Below, one piece after another: positions 34,301 to 46,000 of a stretch of 64,000 nt of DNA. Numbering within the stretch: the first letter of the stretch is position 1; each line of letters begins with the position of its first letter. The translations under genes were made by a program, and so were the position numbers. The notes beneath the pieces were generated by a model. It did not search any database and was not told where the DNA came from. It saw only the letters and a program-made list of their open reading frames with translations. Origin of the DNA: Massospora cicadina (lineage: Eukaryota; Entomophthoromycota; Entomophthoromycetes; Entomophthorales; Entomophthoraceae); NCBI GenBank assembly GCA_022478985.1, contig JAKSZP010000167.1, forward strand, positions 62,001-126,000. The letters run 5' to 3'.

Positions 34301-35046
34301 TCCATGATGGCGTGATCCCCATTCGACCCCAAGTCCTATCCAGGGTGGACTACCTGGACATGATGGACATCCCTTATTCTACTGAGACCCAAAAGACTAT
34401 CTGGAAATACGCACACCATCCTCTGTTGCAGCCTCAAGTCTGCTCCCATGTGTGGCGCTGCCTGAGGCGAGTGTATCGTACAGCTGACCGCTCTAATGGT
34501 TTACACTCATCCTGTGTCGTGTGTGGCCAGTATGGAACGCTGTTTCACCGCCTGGAGAAGTGCCCCACCTCTAAAGTAATATGGCGCGAAGTCCAACGTC
34601 TGCTAGGCCAGGATCAAACACATCCCTTCAGTCTGTCAAGAGATATGTTTGCTTCATCAATGGCCTCCCCCTCCCACCCTCCCCCTCCCTCCATGCTCTG
34701 GTGGTTGCAATCGCCATGTGGACTATCCACACGATTGTCTTGGATGCCATCGCTGGATCCATCCCCACCCTCCCTGAAGCTGTCCACAGATTCTGGTCTC
34801 ATTTGGTGGATCACTTTCAAGCGTGGATGTTTGGATATCTCCCACCGCGTTGCCGACAGCTGGTCTCCTCCTGGTTCCCAGTCTGGTTCATCAAATCAGA
34901 CCCCTTCCTCCACACATGCTCAATAGTGGCTACGTCCCCTACACATGTTCCCTCCCCCTTCCCATAAGTGGCGTTCCCGCTGGCAACAAGAGATAGCATC
35001 GCTTCTCTGGGGTGCCTCCCCTGGTACTAAGTTTTGTCTCGTCTGA
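31343..35046 (+). pseudogene. LINE B ORF2: APE endonuclease, RT and zinc-finger protein
   Basis: The endonuclease runs from MGETFNLGMLNIARIKAS through AIQESHCPRGSEE, VNIYAPNGAH and GDMNCWL, with stops at 31607-31609 and 31871-31873. The last block reads FFNHRLVS in place of SDHRLVS, so a catalytic Asp is lost. A 279-aa linker frame (31762-32601) follows. The RT is split at 32760, where ...YEF is followed by a stop, and again near 33000. A 354-aa frame (33187-34251) holds RGLRQGDPLSPLLYN, MAFADDCVV and the thumb, and ends at a stop (34249) in place of an Arg codon. The C-terminus 34312-34926 has the finger SCVVCGQYGTLFHRLEKCP. The stop is TGA 35044-35046. Confidence 0.93.
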
Positions 35047-35115
35047 GTCATATTCGGAAGTGTCCAACCCATGGTCAGCCTTCCCCGCAATAAATTTAAA
35101 ATTTAAAATTTAAAA

Positions 35116-35420
35116 TGCACCATTAGGAGTTTTATTGAGAAGAGGAGTATATATCGGTGGGATTAGAATTGTAAGGGGATTTTTTCTATGTTGCTGGATT
35201 AACCTAGAGCTGTGTAAGGATATCCTGGGCGAGCTGCAAAGCCTTTAACAGTAGAAGATACTACATTGTGCTCTTTTTTATATTCAATAAACCTCCCTCT
35301 TTCCAAAAAGTATTCTTTTGCAAGCTATCTATGATTACTATCATATAACAGTACATTATAGTCTTGACCAGAATAATTTGTGCGCTCAAATCTGATACCT
35401 AAGAGCCAATTTCAACATTG
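35116..35420 (+). repeat. X element 5' LTR (possibly cut by LINE B)
   Basis: The 3' border is inferred from ...TTTCAACA followed by TTG and the primer-binding site at 35421. An AATAAA-like signal lies nearby at 35134-35142. The left border is not visible, because LINE B abuts it. No second copy lies in the window. Confidence 0.5.
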
Positions 35421-35433
35421 TGGTGCTCACTAC
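35421..35433 (+). promoter_or_regulatory. X primer-binding site, TGGTGCTCACTAC
   Basis: It is identical to the sites of L2 (57140-57152, minus) and G3 (63674-63686, minus) and is placed three bases after an LTR end. Confidence 0.7.
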
Positions 35434-35750
35434 AAGGGGCTCACACCTTATTTCTATATACACTAGTATAATTAAATATGGATTTCATTGACTCCACCAA
35501 ATGATTTCACAGGTGATAGTGAAAAATGCTGAAGTTAAAGTGGCCGCCTCTGCAACCCAGCAGAACAATTTTGACAATGTTCATCAAGTACATGCTGGTT
35601 TAAATGCCCATGTTGGCAATTTTTGAAAATTATACTTGGACATAATTGAAGTTGAAATAACTATCAAAAGTTACCAAAATGCATCAATGCTACCTTGATA
35701 GTTCAGATGCAGATATGGTGTAAGTGTTCACTCCAATCCTGATCTGTACC
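35434..35750 (+). other. X element leader and gag start remnant
   Basis: Past the primer-binding site the plus strand has a short open start, MISQVIVKNAEVKVAASATQQNNFDNVHQVHAGLNAHVG (from about 35502), before stops set in. The position fits the N-terminus of a gag, but no gag motif is present. It is cut by LINE H. Confidence 0.4.
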
Positions 35751-37635
35751 AGGCCATTGAGGCCTTTCATCTTATACTGTAACCCATGACCAGAAGGCAA
35801 GGTCCCTAGTGAATGAGAACTTCAACATGAAAGTGAATTAAGAAGTAATGGACGTTATACTACACAGCCCACGTCTGAAGGCCCCAGGCCCAGATGGTTT
35901 CCCATTTGAGGTGTATCATGTGGATCCCGTCGCAGTTACAAAGGCCGTCAGCCCCTCTTATTGACCCTCTTGGCTTATGGGGGAGTACTTCCTGAAGCAA
36001 GATCAATTATGACCCTTTCCCATAAAAAAGCGAGCTGAGAGGGCCTTGCAAACTGGTGACCAATATCACTATAAAACAATGACCACAAACTGCTTACTAA
36101 GCTTCTAGCAAACTACACGACTAAGTGGGAAACACCACGTCTTAACACAGCTCAGCATGGCTTTATCCCATGGAGATCTCTTTGAAACAATTACATTGAG
36201 CTTCTGGCAATCCTGTCAGCTACCTCATCTTAAACGCATGGTTTTGTGGCGCTTCTGAATTTGGAAAAAGCATATTATCAAGTAAATTGGAAGTATCTGG
36301 ACGCCTCCCTATACCGCCTCCACATCCCACCACAAGCTAGGACATGGCAATCAGCGCTTTACACCCAGCTTCACACTAAGGTACTGTCCTCAACAGGCTT
36401 TACATCAGCGGTTATAATTGAACAGGGTCTCCGCTAAAGGGATCACTGAGCCCAATCTTGTTCAACATAGCTTTGGATCCTCTTCTGCCCTACTCTAGGA
36501 ATGACTGGTGGGTATTCAGGTTCCTGGGAAACCCCCACCTGCACCATAGCCTTTGCGATGACACAGCAGTGGCAGTTGGATGTAAAAATGACCTAGACCT
36601 GGGCATGAAGGCCCTGGATCGCTGCTACAAGGCGTCCAATGCAAAAGTTAACACTTCTAAAACTATTATAGTGCAAGTTGGTACCTCATCGTTTCCTTCG
36701 CCTTTTAGTTTGGAACCTGCCTGGGACAGCTTTTGACATCTAGGTGTCCTCACCACACCACAAGGGGTCGCAATCAAGGATAATGAGGACCAACTTGCTC
36801 AATGCAATAAACTCTCATGTAGCTAGCTGGAGCTGTCAGTGTATCACCCCCAGGGGCGCGCCCTGATGACGAATGTTTTTTTCTATCAAGGCTATGATTC
36901 CTCGCTCATGTCTACCCTTTTACAGACAATTTTTACATGAGGTTGAATGTGATACTTCGCTGTTATGTATGGGGATTCAGTCAATCATCCACAGCTCTGA
37001 CTACAATATCCTGACCCTGCAGTGAGGGGGCTTAGATCTTTTGGACACTAGGTCTCATTCCACTTCAATAATGACAATACCTTAAGCCCATCATTTGCTG
37101 GGATATGGCTCCGATGCCACAATGAGCTCCAGCCTTATGCCAGGTTTTAGCAGCCTCTTTAGGGCTCCCACAAACCTTACCAACAGCTGTGGGAGAATGG
37201 CTAATAAATCATCCAGGCCACCGCCTCAAACTCTCATAAAGTTTTTACTAGGATCAGGCTCTCCTTACACTTAAGAGGGCAGGGGTACAGTTATACAACG
37301 CCTTCCCTTATAAAAGGAGTAGCCCTAGGATCAGACCCCAGCATCAAACCCTGGTCCACAATGAGAAAATTGTTATCTGCCACATCCACTCTTTGGACAT
37401 ACTTCCAATGCAGCCTCGTCTCCTTGAACTTTTACCCCCACTTTGAAATGCGATCTAAAGGCGCTCTGGAAGGAAGCTACCAACCTGTTCTCTCAGCAAA
37501 AATGGCAAATATGCTGTGGCTTTTTCTAAACTGCTCATAAATGACAGGGGTTTGAACTGGTCCCAACTTCCAGCACAAGAGTTTCCCGTAATGTGAAGAG
37601 CTTGAAGACACCCACTTCCACCACTTCTTTACTTG
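35750..37635 (+). mobile_element. LINE H: 5'-truncated copy of another LINE family
   Basis: RT blocks on the plus strand are VMDVILHSPRLKAPGPDGFPFEVY (35850-35930), FVALLNLEKAYYQVNWKYLDASLYRLHIPP (36240-36330), a G*RxGDPLSPILFNIALDPLL block, and HHSLCDDTAVAVG (CDD in place of FADD, near 36550). The C-terminus ends with THFHHFFTC at 37635, the start of a finger like that of LINE A, and is cut there by the G3 LTR. The domain order matches LINE A-F, but identity is low, so it is a separate family. The left edge is approximate. Confidence 0.75.
36246..36736 (+). pseudogene. LINE H reverse transcriptase core
   Basis: There are two open pieces. At 36246-36437 is ALLNLEKAYYQVNWKYL; LEKAYYQVNW corresponds to QQKAYDRVNW of LINE A, and the catalytic Asp of motif A is changed to Tyr. 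At 36458-36736 is LFNIALDPLLPY, then CDDTAVAVGCKNDLDLGMKALDRCYKASNAKVNTSKT, where the polymerase box keeps both Asp residues. A frame change separates the two pieces. Confidence 0.82.
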
Positions 37636-37723
37636 TGTTGGAATCCAGAGCAGGTTGATTGCTTGCAGGTGCTTTCGAGCCCTGGATTTTAACAATATTA
37701 TTTTTCATAATATGTTACTCTTT

Positions 37724-39640
37724 TTTAGTACTAGTGGTGTCCAACCCAAAAGAAGGAGCCACCACACATCTTTATTCACAAATGGGCCAAACAAAGGGAT
37801 TATCATAAAATAAAAAATGTATAATATAGCCCCTAGGTTATCAGCCTAGGAAGCCATATCAGATGGTGAGGAAGCTTTAAGGAAACTTTTGTCCAGCGCC
37901 CGCTTTAGCTGGCGGACCATGGCAGACAGCATTGGAATGGGAGCATCATCGACATGGGGCATAATGAGGTATAGTTGGGGGTTTTCTTCATTAATGAGGC
38001 CAGCAGTGTTGATCGCCTCAACATATTAGGAAAGTTAATGCTTAGCAAAAATGATGAAAGCTGGCACACAAGTAAATGACTTGATGTGCTGGCAGGTTTT
38101 GGGATAATTGAGGTCAAAAGAGAAGTTTCTGCTGCATTGATGCAAGTGCGGCTTTCACTGAAAGTAAGCTCCTCAGTTTTGTAATTTGCATCTTACTCAA
38201 AATCATGAGGAACTTGGGGATAGAAATACCCTCAAGAAGGGATCCATTGCCCCATGGAGTTGCTGGAGGAGGAGGGTGTTGGTCAGGGCAGCCGCAGCCG
38301 CAGCTGCAACTGCCATTTTGTTTATGTTTATAAATGGGAAACCTGTTTTTTTGTACAAAAACAGCGAAAATGCGATTTAGAAGAGTCAACAAAGAACTCC
38401 TCAAAAGCAAAATCAGGTTTCACATGGTATGGACATTTGTCCTCATCAATCCATTCGAGAGCCTCAAATGGATTGGATTCAGCCAGCGCTGGGACAGCCA
38501 CAGGAATTGGGGCTGTGGCTGGAGCTGATTGGCCACATGCTGTTGATTATGGCAACTTAGCTGAAACTGGTTCAGCCATCAACTCAGGATTCTGTAATCT
38601 GGTTGAATTTTCAAAATTTTTAAATTTTCTTAAATTTTGATTGGCCATCACTTTGAAAGCAGCGCTAGAATTCCCCAACGTTGGGGGTGAAAGGATTGAG
38701 CCCCATTCAAAAAAATTGGGGTGAGGCAGCCACCGGAGCAGCGCCTGAGCCCTGAGTGGCGGACACAGCAGAATTGGCAACTGTGGGTCACTTGCGCTTT
38801 GAGTGGTCAAGCTCAAAGCAAAAGGGGCAAATGGCATGACCGTTATTGAGGCGTGCCCATAATGGGTGATCAGGGGCATATCTGATCACAGTGCAGGGGG
38901 AATTGCGAGGTGATAGTCATAATGAAATGAGTGTATTGTTGCAAAGGTGAAAGTCCCTGCCAACTGATCTGCCCCATTGGGAATCACAAACTGCAACACA
39001 GAGTCTGCGCAATAAATGGCCAAACCCTCCATGAGCTTGTGGGGGAGGCATTGGGGGGAATGGAAATAGGGCAACCTGGCGAACTGGACAACCAAAGTGG
39101 CCTCATCTGGGAGCTGGGTGTGAATGGTGGGCAAATGATTTTTTAAAAATTAATTGCAGCTTGGCTGCTGCCACTGCATCAGCTTCAAAGCAGAAGCTAA
39201 GGTTGAAGTACCCCTTAAAGGGGAAGAAGTCAATATAGCCAGCAGGTTTGAAAACCACTGTGGCCATCTTGATGATGGCTGCACTTATGTATAGAAAGGA
39301 GATTCTCATATTTGACCGGGAGGCTGAAACACAAATTGCTCCGTGGGAGCACCAAAGGGCTCTGTAGTACTGCCTGAGAGCTGTTGAGGTTGTGGGCCAA
39401 AACTGAGGGGGACATAATGCCCAGTAGCGTTATGAGGGCTAGCAGAGCCAGCCTGGGTGCACATCGGCGGCGGCTGAAAGATGCCAGATGGCAGCACACC
39501 ACCACCCCAAGCAGGGGCAGCAGGCGTCAGTGGCATCAACATTGGTAAGTTTTGGCTAAATTGAGCAGTTGTTTTTATATTTTTTTAAAATCCAAATTTG
39601 GCTTCAATTTGGGTATCAAAGCAAAAGAAAGCTAGCAGAG
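37724..39640 (-). mobile_element. P3: ORF1-only non-LTR element, full length
   Basis: A 10-bp perfect duplication, GTTACTCTTT (37714-37723 and 39641-39650), fixes the borders of a 1917-bp element. It contains one reading frame and no RT or endonuclease. The 3' end lies at 37724. Since both ends are defined and P2 has nearly the same length, this is a family with its own size, not a random truncation of a LINE. Confidence 0.88.
37848..39542 (-). pseudogene. P3 ORF1-like protein
   Basis: It starts MLMPLTPAAPAWGGGVLPSGIFQPPP at 39542, low-complexity and Pro/Gly-rich, with FVFQPPGQI near residue 75, matching the start of P2. The middle part has ATLVVQFARLPYFHSPQCLPHKLMEGLAIYCAD (39134-38886), the same RRM-like block as P2. 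The knuckle reads CPFCFELDHSKRK followed by a stop in place of the last Cys (near 38789). The C-terminus ends in DDAPIPMLSAMV and SSPSDMAS (stop near 37848). Several stops and frame changes are present. Confidence 0.78.
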
Positions 39641-40429
39641 GTTACTCTTTAAGCGCGAGAAACTTACTTACCAGGGGATTTTTATAGTATTTAAATCAAA
39701 ATATTAAAACCCTTGAAATGATAAAAAACTGGATTTTTATATTATTATTTTATTGTTGGTGAGGGGATAAGAAGCAAACCCTCTTACAATTACACTACTT
39801 AGTATTTAAATGAACAGAAGGCTTGATGTGTATAGGCGAATAATTCATTATTAGCTTCAAGCTTAATAGGTAATATGGGAGTTTGACCTATTGGAGCTCT
39901 TGAAACTTGCCTCGCTTTAGTCAAAATGGCCTATGGAGGGTTGATAGTAAGTATGATAAGCCTGTGAGGTAAAGATTTGATGAATTTGAGCCAATCACCG
40001 TGTGGAAATATAGTTTCACCTGGTGTAACCCTCTCCAGGCCTATAAAAGGGCCCAGTATCCGCGTTTAAGTTTGAACTAAATTGGATATAGGACATGAGG
40101 GACCTCCAAATGGCTCCCCTGATTATGCATGCGATTTGGTGTAATTCTATTAGAAATTGTAGGCCTGTTTGGCTGAGGAATTGGATTAATCGCCTTACTA
40201 TGAGAAGCTAGAAATCACTTAGAATTGGATAGGCCTTTAATAAATTAAAAATCAGAGCTATTCTCCTCTGAACTTTTTTACTTACTAATCAAACAACCGT
40301 TTGTCCTTATTACTACTTCAAGAATGTTGGGGGAAAATAGGGGCGGAGAAACTGATTATGCACATGGTTAATTGTGATTCTGATAGCAAGAGATTCTATA
40401 AAATATTCATCATCCTTTTTATAGGTGAT

Positions 40430-41097
40430 GATAAAAGTTACCTCCCAGATAGAGCCAAAAGCTTCTCAATCCTAGCAGTGATGCAATTAAGGTAGTATAA
40501 TACCAAATCAGAGAGTTGAAAAGTGGGCAAGGGAGGCCTAGACTCATTGGCGGCCTTGCACTCTTGAGTGACAGTTTTAGCTAAGTTAGCCATAACCTCC
40601 AATTGTAGCTGAATGATGTTCTGGCCCAATATCCTCATGTCCTTGTCAGAATCATCAGGATTACTATTAAAGTCTTCTTTGGCTAATAGAGCATGTATCC
40701 CAGGTTGTTGCCCATTTAGAATGTGGAAGGAAGAAATTTTGAAAATCCAATGGTAGCTAATGCGATATTTCATAAGAGCACTAGGCAGAAACTAATCCAA
40801 GTATAGAGAATCAGATGTGGCCATTTTTCAAAGTATAGATATCAAGGTCTTATTAGCTCTTTCAACGGTTCCATTGGTAGAGGGGTTGTAGGGGGCTGAA
40901 AAAAGCTGTTGGGCTCCTATAGCAGTAGCTAGCATCTTGACCACTCTAGAGGTGAAGTTCTTTCCAATGTCACAGAGGAGGACTTGGGGACATCCATAAC
41001 GAGTAAAATATTCTTGTGGAGGAAAGCGGCTGTAGCTTTTGCAGTTTGGGAAAATGAGACAATGCATAATCCATTTTTGTGAAGTTATCAATACTAT
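40430..41097 (-). pseudogene. G3 integrase, C-terminal part
   Basis: The minus strand enters from the L2 insertion and reads DNFTKMDYALSHFP, then in another frame YFTRYGCPQVLLCDIGKNFTSRVVKMLATAIGAQQLFSAPYNPSTNGTVERANKTLISIL. This has the second catalytic position as CDIG in place of SDNG and the catalytic Glu in VERANKT. A 111-aa frame (40773-40438) follows, with the helical end of the core and PTFQLSDLVLYYL, the usual start of the C-terminal beta domain. The upstream half is at 57901-58244. Confidence 0.88.
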
Positions 41098-41488
41098 CAG
41101 GTTTCCACTAGATGTGCTCGATGGTGGTAACACTGGGAAACCAATATTGTGGCTGACTGCATGGAGCTGTGGTCATCCGAGAAGACAGGGATTACTTTAG
41201 ATGAAAGATTGGATGAGATTTTGTTCACTAGAATAAAATAAGAACTTAAATAATATAAGATGAATATTGAATTCTGCTGAAAATGTACTTTACTAAAAGT
41301 AAAACAGTACTATTTATATTAATGTTGAAAGTATAAGGGGAATCATGATTCATTGAAAATGGTGAATAGTGATTCATCAGTCATTCTTGAAACACACGTG
41401 GCCTGACTTCACCACGTTTCACCTGGAAGTTCAGCTGAACTTCTTGATTTCCTAGAGATAGCTTCATAGCATAGGTTAAATTATCATT

Positions 41489-41502
41489 AACATTAAGTAG
41501 GA
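41489..41502. repeat. Target-site duplication, LINE F 5' side
   Basis: AACATTAAGTAGGA is repeated exactly at 46743-46756. Confidence 0.95.
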
Positions 41503-41601
41503 TGAGTCAAATTTTATCTCTCGTTGCAAACACTTTTGCAACCTATTCAATTCAATTCTAGGTAAGTTTGATTATCCTTTTGAGGAGATTAGTGCGCACC
41601 C

Positions 41602-43062
41602 AATGTTGGGTAGCAGTTGGGCAAACAAAGTTAAGGGCACAAGAGCAGGCCCCACACCAACCAAGTTTCATAAATGCCCAGCGATACTGGTGGCCTAGAT
41701 AAAATTAGTAGTAAAAACTGGTGGTTAATGTTTCCCCAAAATGTTGGCCTTGCAGGCGCGCTGAAACCAGTTCATCAATATTCTGCACTCCCAGACACTG
41801 TCGTTGGTGGAAAATGGAGTGTAAGTCTACCTGAATATACAACAAATGGCGCTTTGGGAGAAGTTTTGTGGATAAGTACACACATTTCCCAAATGCTGTG
41901 TAAGTAACACAACATCTCATGCCTTGCAGTTGGCTGGATCTTGTGTTCAAAAACATATATGCAGAAGATGAAGCCACAAAAGTGCGGGAGGTGGTGGACC
42001 TTCCAGGTGGTCAAGGGGTAGTCAACACAAAGTGCATTCGCTGAACTAAATCTAACCAAATTTTCGTAACTTTAGACTTCCTACCTACAACAAATAAGCG
42101 CACCGTGATGGAGGACCACCTGAAGGCTGAGCTCACTGAGTATGAGGAAACACAATCCTTTGAGATGCAGCGCTTTATGCTCATGCTGGACCTGTGCATG
42201 GGCAAAGCGATTGCTGTTTTCACCCCAACCGTGGGGGTAGTACAAGATTTGATCCAGATTCCCCACACTTCTTTGTGGAGATTGATGGGCAAGAATCACA
42301 CCTATCTGGGTCGCCATAGTTAGCACACATCCTTTCTGTACTTTTTGACATACTTTTGACCACAAGGCCTATACCTGCTCCACCAAGGAGGGCATTACAA
42401 AAATGAAAACATCCTGGGTGCAATGTGCGTTGCAGTCGCCCACTATGAACCAGCATTTGACACTGACACAGCCTTCTGTGGGGTACGCCTATGTGCTACA
42501 TTCAAATGAAACATGTGTCCCTGAAGGAGCGCAAGAAGGTCAAGCAGGCCCACAGAGCAGCGGCCAAGGTGGCAGCCACGGCTGAGTCTATGATCCCAAC
42601 CACCCAGCTACAGGAGGACATTGAATCGTTTGCTGTGGAAGTGTCTCAAAAATCTTCCACCAATCTGATTGGGCTGCCCAAGCTTATGACCTGATGGGTG
42701 AGTCAGATTCATCCGCCCAATGCCACCAAGCCCCAATTGAAACTGAGTTGCCCACCAATATCCCTGTCAAAATTTCGTTAACATGCGAAGGTGCACTGCA
42801 AGTGTACACCACACAAAAAAAGAATTCCAAGGGTGGAAGAAAACAGAAGGTGAAAGCCAACATCAACCCCACCGTGAAAGCTACCCATAATGAGCCATAC
42901 TCCATAGCAAAGAATACCCACACTGCCATACAGCAACATGCTGAAAAGAGAAGGCTGAAGGGCATGGGTGCCCTTCCCCACGCACCTAAGGTGCAATGGG
43001 GGAGCCTTTACTATAGGGATATTGAACATCGCTGGACTCAGGGCCTCACCGTCCAGGGCTAG
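41602..43062 (+). pseudogene. LINE F ORF1
   Basis: The start MLGSSWANKVKG corresponds to MSGSSWASKARG. The first half has many stops and frame changes; QMALWEKFCG and ALQLAGSCVQKH mark it. The knuckle region near 42350-42380 is damaged. The tail is better: LKERKKVKQAHRAAAKVAATAES (42491-42694) and an open 122-codon piece, 42694-43062, which runs 67 bases into ORF2. Confidence 0.82.
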
Positions 43063-46000
43063 GAAACTGAGTTAATTTAAAAAACAATTTACTCATGGAC
43101 ATTCTGGTCATTCAGGAACCCAATGTCCACGCGGTGCAGAGGACACATGGGCAACCATGCTCCTCCCTTCCTTTTCCTTTTGGTCATCGCTGTGGGGTGC
43201 TTATTCATGTGACCCATAATTTTTAAATTCATATTATCTATTTTGTACCTCGATGACCATGTCCTTGTTGTATCCTTTTCATGGGATGATGAAGTTCACA
43301 CTGTCATTAACATATATGCCCCAACCTGTGCACGAGCTCATCAAGAATTCTTCTTAGCCATTAGTTCCCTCCCGCTTCCCTCTAACCCATTTGTTGTAGG
43401 CGACATGAACTGCTGGATCAACCCAACCACTGGCCGCTTGCCCTCGTCGCCTATTCCCCTGCAAAGGCATGTAGAACTTCACATTCTAAAAGCCAATTTG
43501 GGGTTTTTTGATACTCTGCCGCCTCATGCACCGCTACTCCCAAACATGTCTCGTCCCCATGTGCATAATGAACAACTGAGGTCTATGTCCCACATTGACC
43601 TTATTCTCTTACCGTTGAAATTTGAGTCCCAAATTGCCCACTTTACAATGACAAAACTCAATTTATCCAACCACAGGATGGTATCAGTTTCCTTCTCTTT
43701 GTCACATCCAGTGGCACAGGCGCCAAAGTGGTGCAAACTTCACCCAGCTGAGATCACGTCGCCCAGGCTCTCCTTATGGGTGGACACTGTAACCTCAGCT
43801 CCGAAATTCACCACACTGTTATGTGCAGACCCACTTTCCACCTTACCAGCCTTCAAAGCAAACACCATCTTCCAGGCATGCCACATCTCATCACATCGCT
43901 CTCAGGATGTCTCAGCAGTCATCTTTCACATTCTGTCAGAAGTGGACCACCTGAAGTCCAATGCCCAGCGGCAGGCTACAGCCCAGCTTGGGGTTATAAG
44001 CGGGCAGAAGAGTCCACTCACCTCAACGCACTTGTAAGATAAAATAAGAATCGGGTTTGAGTTCAGTATAAAGCAAAGCATATAACAGTGGGTGGCACAT
44101 GTTCCGCTTACTTTTTTTGAAAAGTCTTCACACTGCGCCAGAGCTTAGCCTGAACACAGGTGCGGTGACCAAACCACTCCATCTCAGATACTCCAGCTGA
44201 AGTGGCAATTGAAGTACAAAATTATTACTCCAAATTGTATTGCTACAATTCAGTTCAACAAGCTGAAATGGACAATTTTCTCAAAAGTGCACATATCTGC
44301 ACCACTTCCCACTATATATGTCTTGATGAATTTAATTTCTCAGGACGAACTCTGGTCTGACATTAACGGTGCACTGTACAGAAGAATGCCCAGGTCCAGA
44401 CAGGATTCCTTATGAGTTCTATAAGAAATATTCCAAATATTTTTCCTCCATGCTGCTTGCCTCAATGAACCAATGCCTTATGTAAATGCGCCTCCTCCAT
44501 GGAGGACAAGAGGCCTACACAATAACGTTGTACAAAAAAAGGAAAAGCTGGACTTGCCAACTGGCGCCCCATTTCTCTCACTAACACAGACACAAAAAAA
44601 TTTTACTAAAATCATGGCAAACCGCCTAGGGATAGCTGCATCAGCTCTCATTTCCCCTGAGAATTTGGCTTCATTCCTAAATGGTCTATTTGGGACAACA
44701 TACACACCATAGCTATGTCTGCCAATCCACGGATTCTGAGCAATTGCTTTTTTAGACCAGCAGAAGGCCTATGATAGAGTCAACTGATTACCTCTGAGCC
44801 TGCCTCCAAAAGTTCCACCTCTCCTATCATTTCATTAATTGGATGATGTTGCTAACAGAATAATCCACAATGGCTGTGTGGCCCTGGCATCCTAATGGAT
44901 GTATTTCTCCCTCAAAGGGGCCTACGCCAAGGGGACCCTCTAAGCCCACTTTTGTATAACTTCAGCCTTGACCCACTTCTTCGCAATGTAAATGTCAGCC
45001 TTACTGGTGTTCATGTGTAAGGCCAAGCACCAGTCAAGATGTTGGCGTTTTCTGATGATTATGCGGTTGGGGTATCTAACAATCATGATGCACGTGCGCT
45101 TGAAGATACTATCTAGGTTTACTCCAGGGTAAGTAATGCTGCACTCAACGCCTCCAAAACTGAAATCATTCTCCTTGGTCGGTGTCAAGCCTGCTGGGCC
45201 CCAGCGCCCTGTTTCCTACCCGCCTCGTCAGCTAGCGCACGAGTTAGCTTGCCTTGCCTTGCCCACCCCACACCTCCCTTCTTATGCTCCCTTTGTGCCA
45301 AGCCCCACCGCTGGTCCAGTCCGCCATTTGGGGGTATGATGGAGGCAAGAGGGTACGCCTCAATGGTGATGGAGCATCAAATACTGGACAACTTTACAAA
45401 ACACATAGCTTCCCTCAAAGCCCGCCATACCTCCTTTACAGGCAGGGTAGTGCTAGCCAACTCTATGCTCCTTCTAAAGTTTGGTTTGGGGCCAAACCCA
45501 TCGCTTTTACCCTAATTTCTTCAATTCATTATACGCCCTTCTGCAAGGGTGGCTTTGGTTAGGCCGCTACCGCCAGTGCTCCTGGATGTCATGTCTGGCC
45601 CTCGCCTTAGTAGTGGCATGGGCCTGGCCAACTATGAGGTTCATGCCGCCAAAATACTTGGCACCTGGATCGCTGCAGTCACCAACCCAAAGGTCTCAGC
45701 CCAGCACTGGTCCTGCGCGGCTGTCCAACTTCTCCTGCACCCTGAGCTTCAGCAATCCTATCCACCCCCATTCTCTGTTAAAGTACCTTGCCTCACACCC
45801 TTCGGCAGCAGGACCACATGGGACGTCGCCCACTTCAAAGAATTCTCATCTTCATGTGGAGCTCTGAGTGGAGAATTTGCGTCAGTAAGCATACTGCCCA
45901 GAGGGGATGCCCTACTCCTCAGTTCACACAAGAAGTACAAGGACAACCCATTCTGAATGGAGTGATACCCATGAGGTCCCCTATCATAGCCAGGATGAAC

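Larger units (their letters stand above)
29834..35115 (+). mobile_element. LINE B: full-length non-LTR retrotransposon
   Basis: This plus-strand copy of 5.28 kb begins ACTTTTCTTTCTCG and ends in an AATAAATTTAAAATTTAAA tail. Both leader hairpins are perfect (29847-29866 and 29896-29915). I found no clean target duplication: the left flank ...GGCCATAGCG and right flank ATGCACCATTAGG only share scattered bases, so a deletion may have accompanied insertion. The left flank is G2b; the right flank is the LTR of X. Confidence 0.92.
37636..40254 (-). repeat. G3 3' LTR, interrupted by P3
   Basis: The left part (37636-37723) matches 63689-63775 base for base in most positions. After P3 the LTR resumes at 39651, where GAAACTTACTTACCAGGGGATTTT corresponds to the region from 63785. 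The right (5') edge is set provisionally at the TGATTTTTAATT of the minus strand and is uncertain. Without P3 the LTR would be about 0.7 kb. Confidence 0.7.

Noticed and set aside
29810..35130. A target duplication for LINE B around CCATAGCG and CCATTAGGAG.
   Set aside because: The match needs several gaps and mismatches over a dozen bases, which chance can give.
40020..40060. TATA-like CTATAAAAGG as a host promoter.
   Set aside because: It lies within the presumed G3 LTR on the opposite strand to the element, with no gene downstream.
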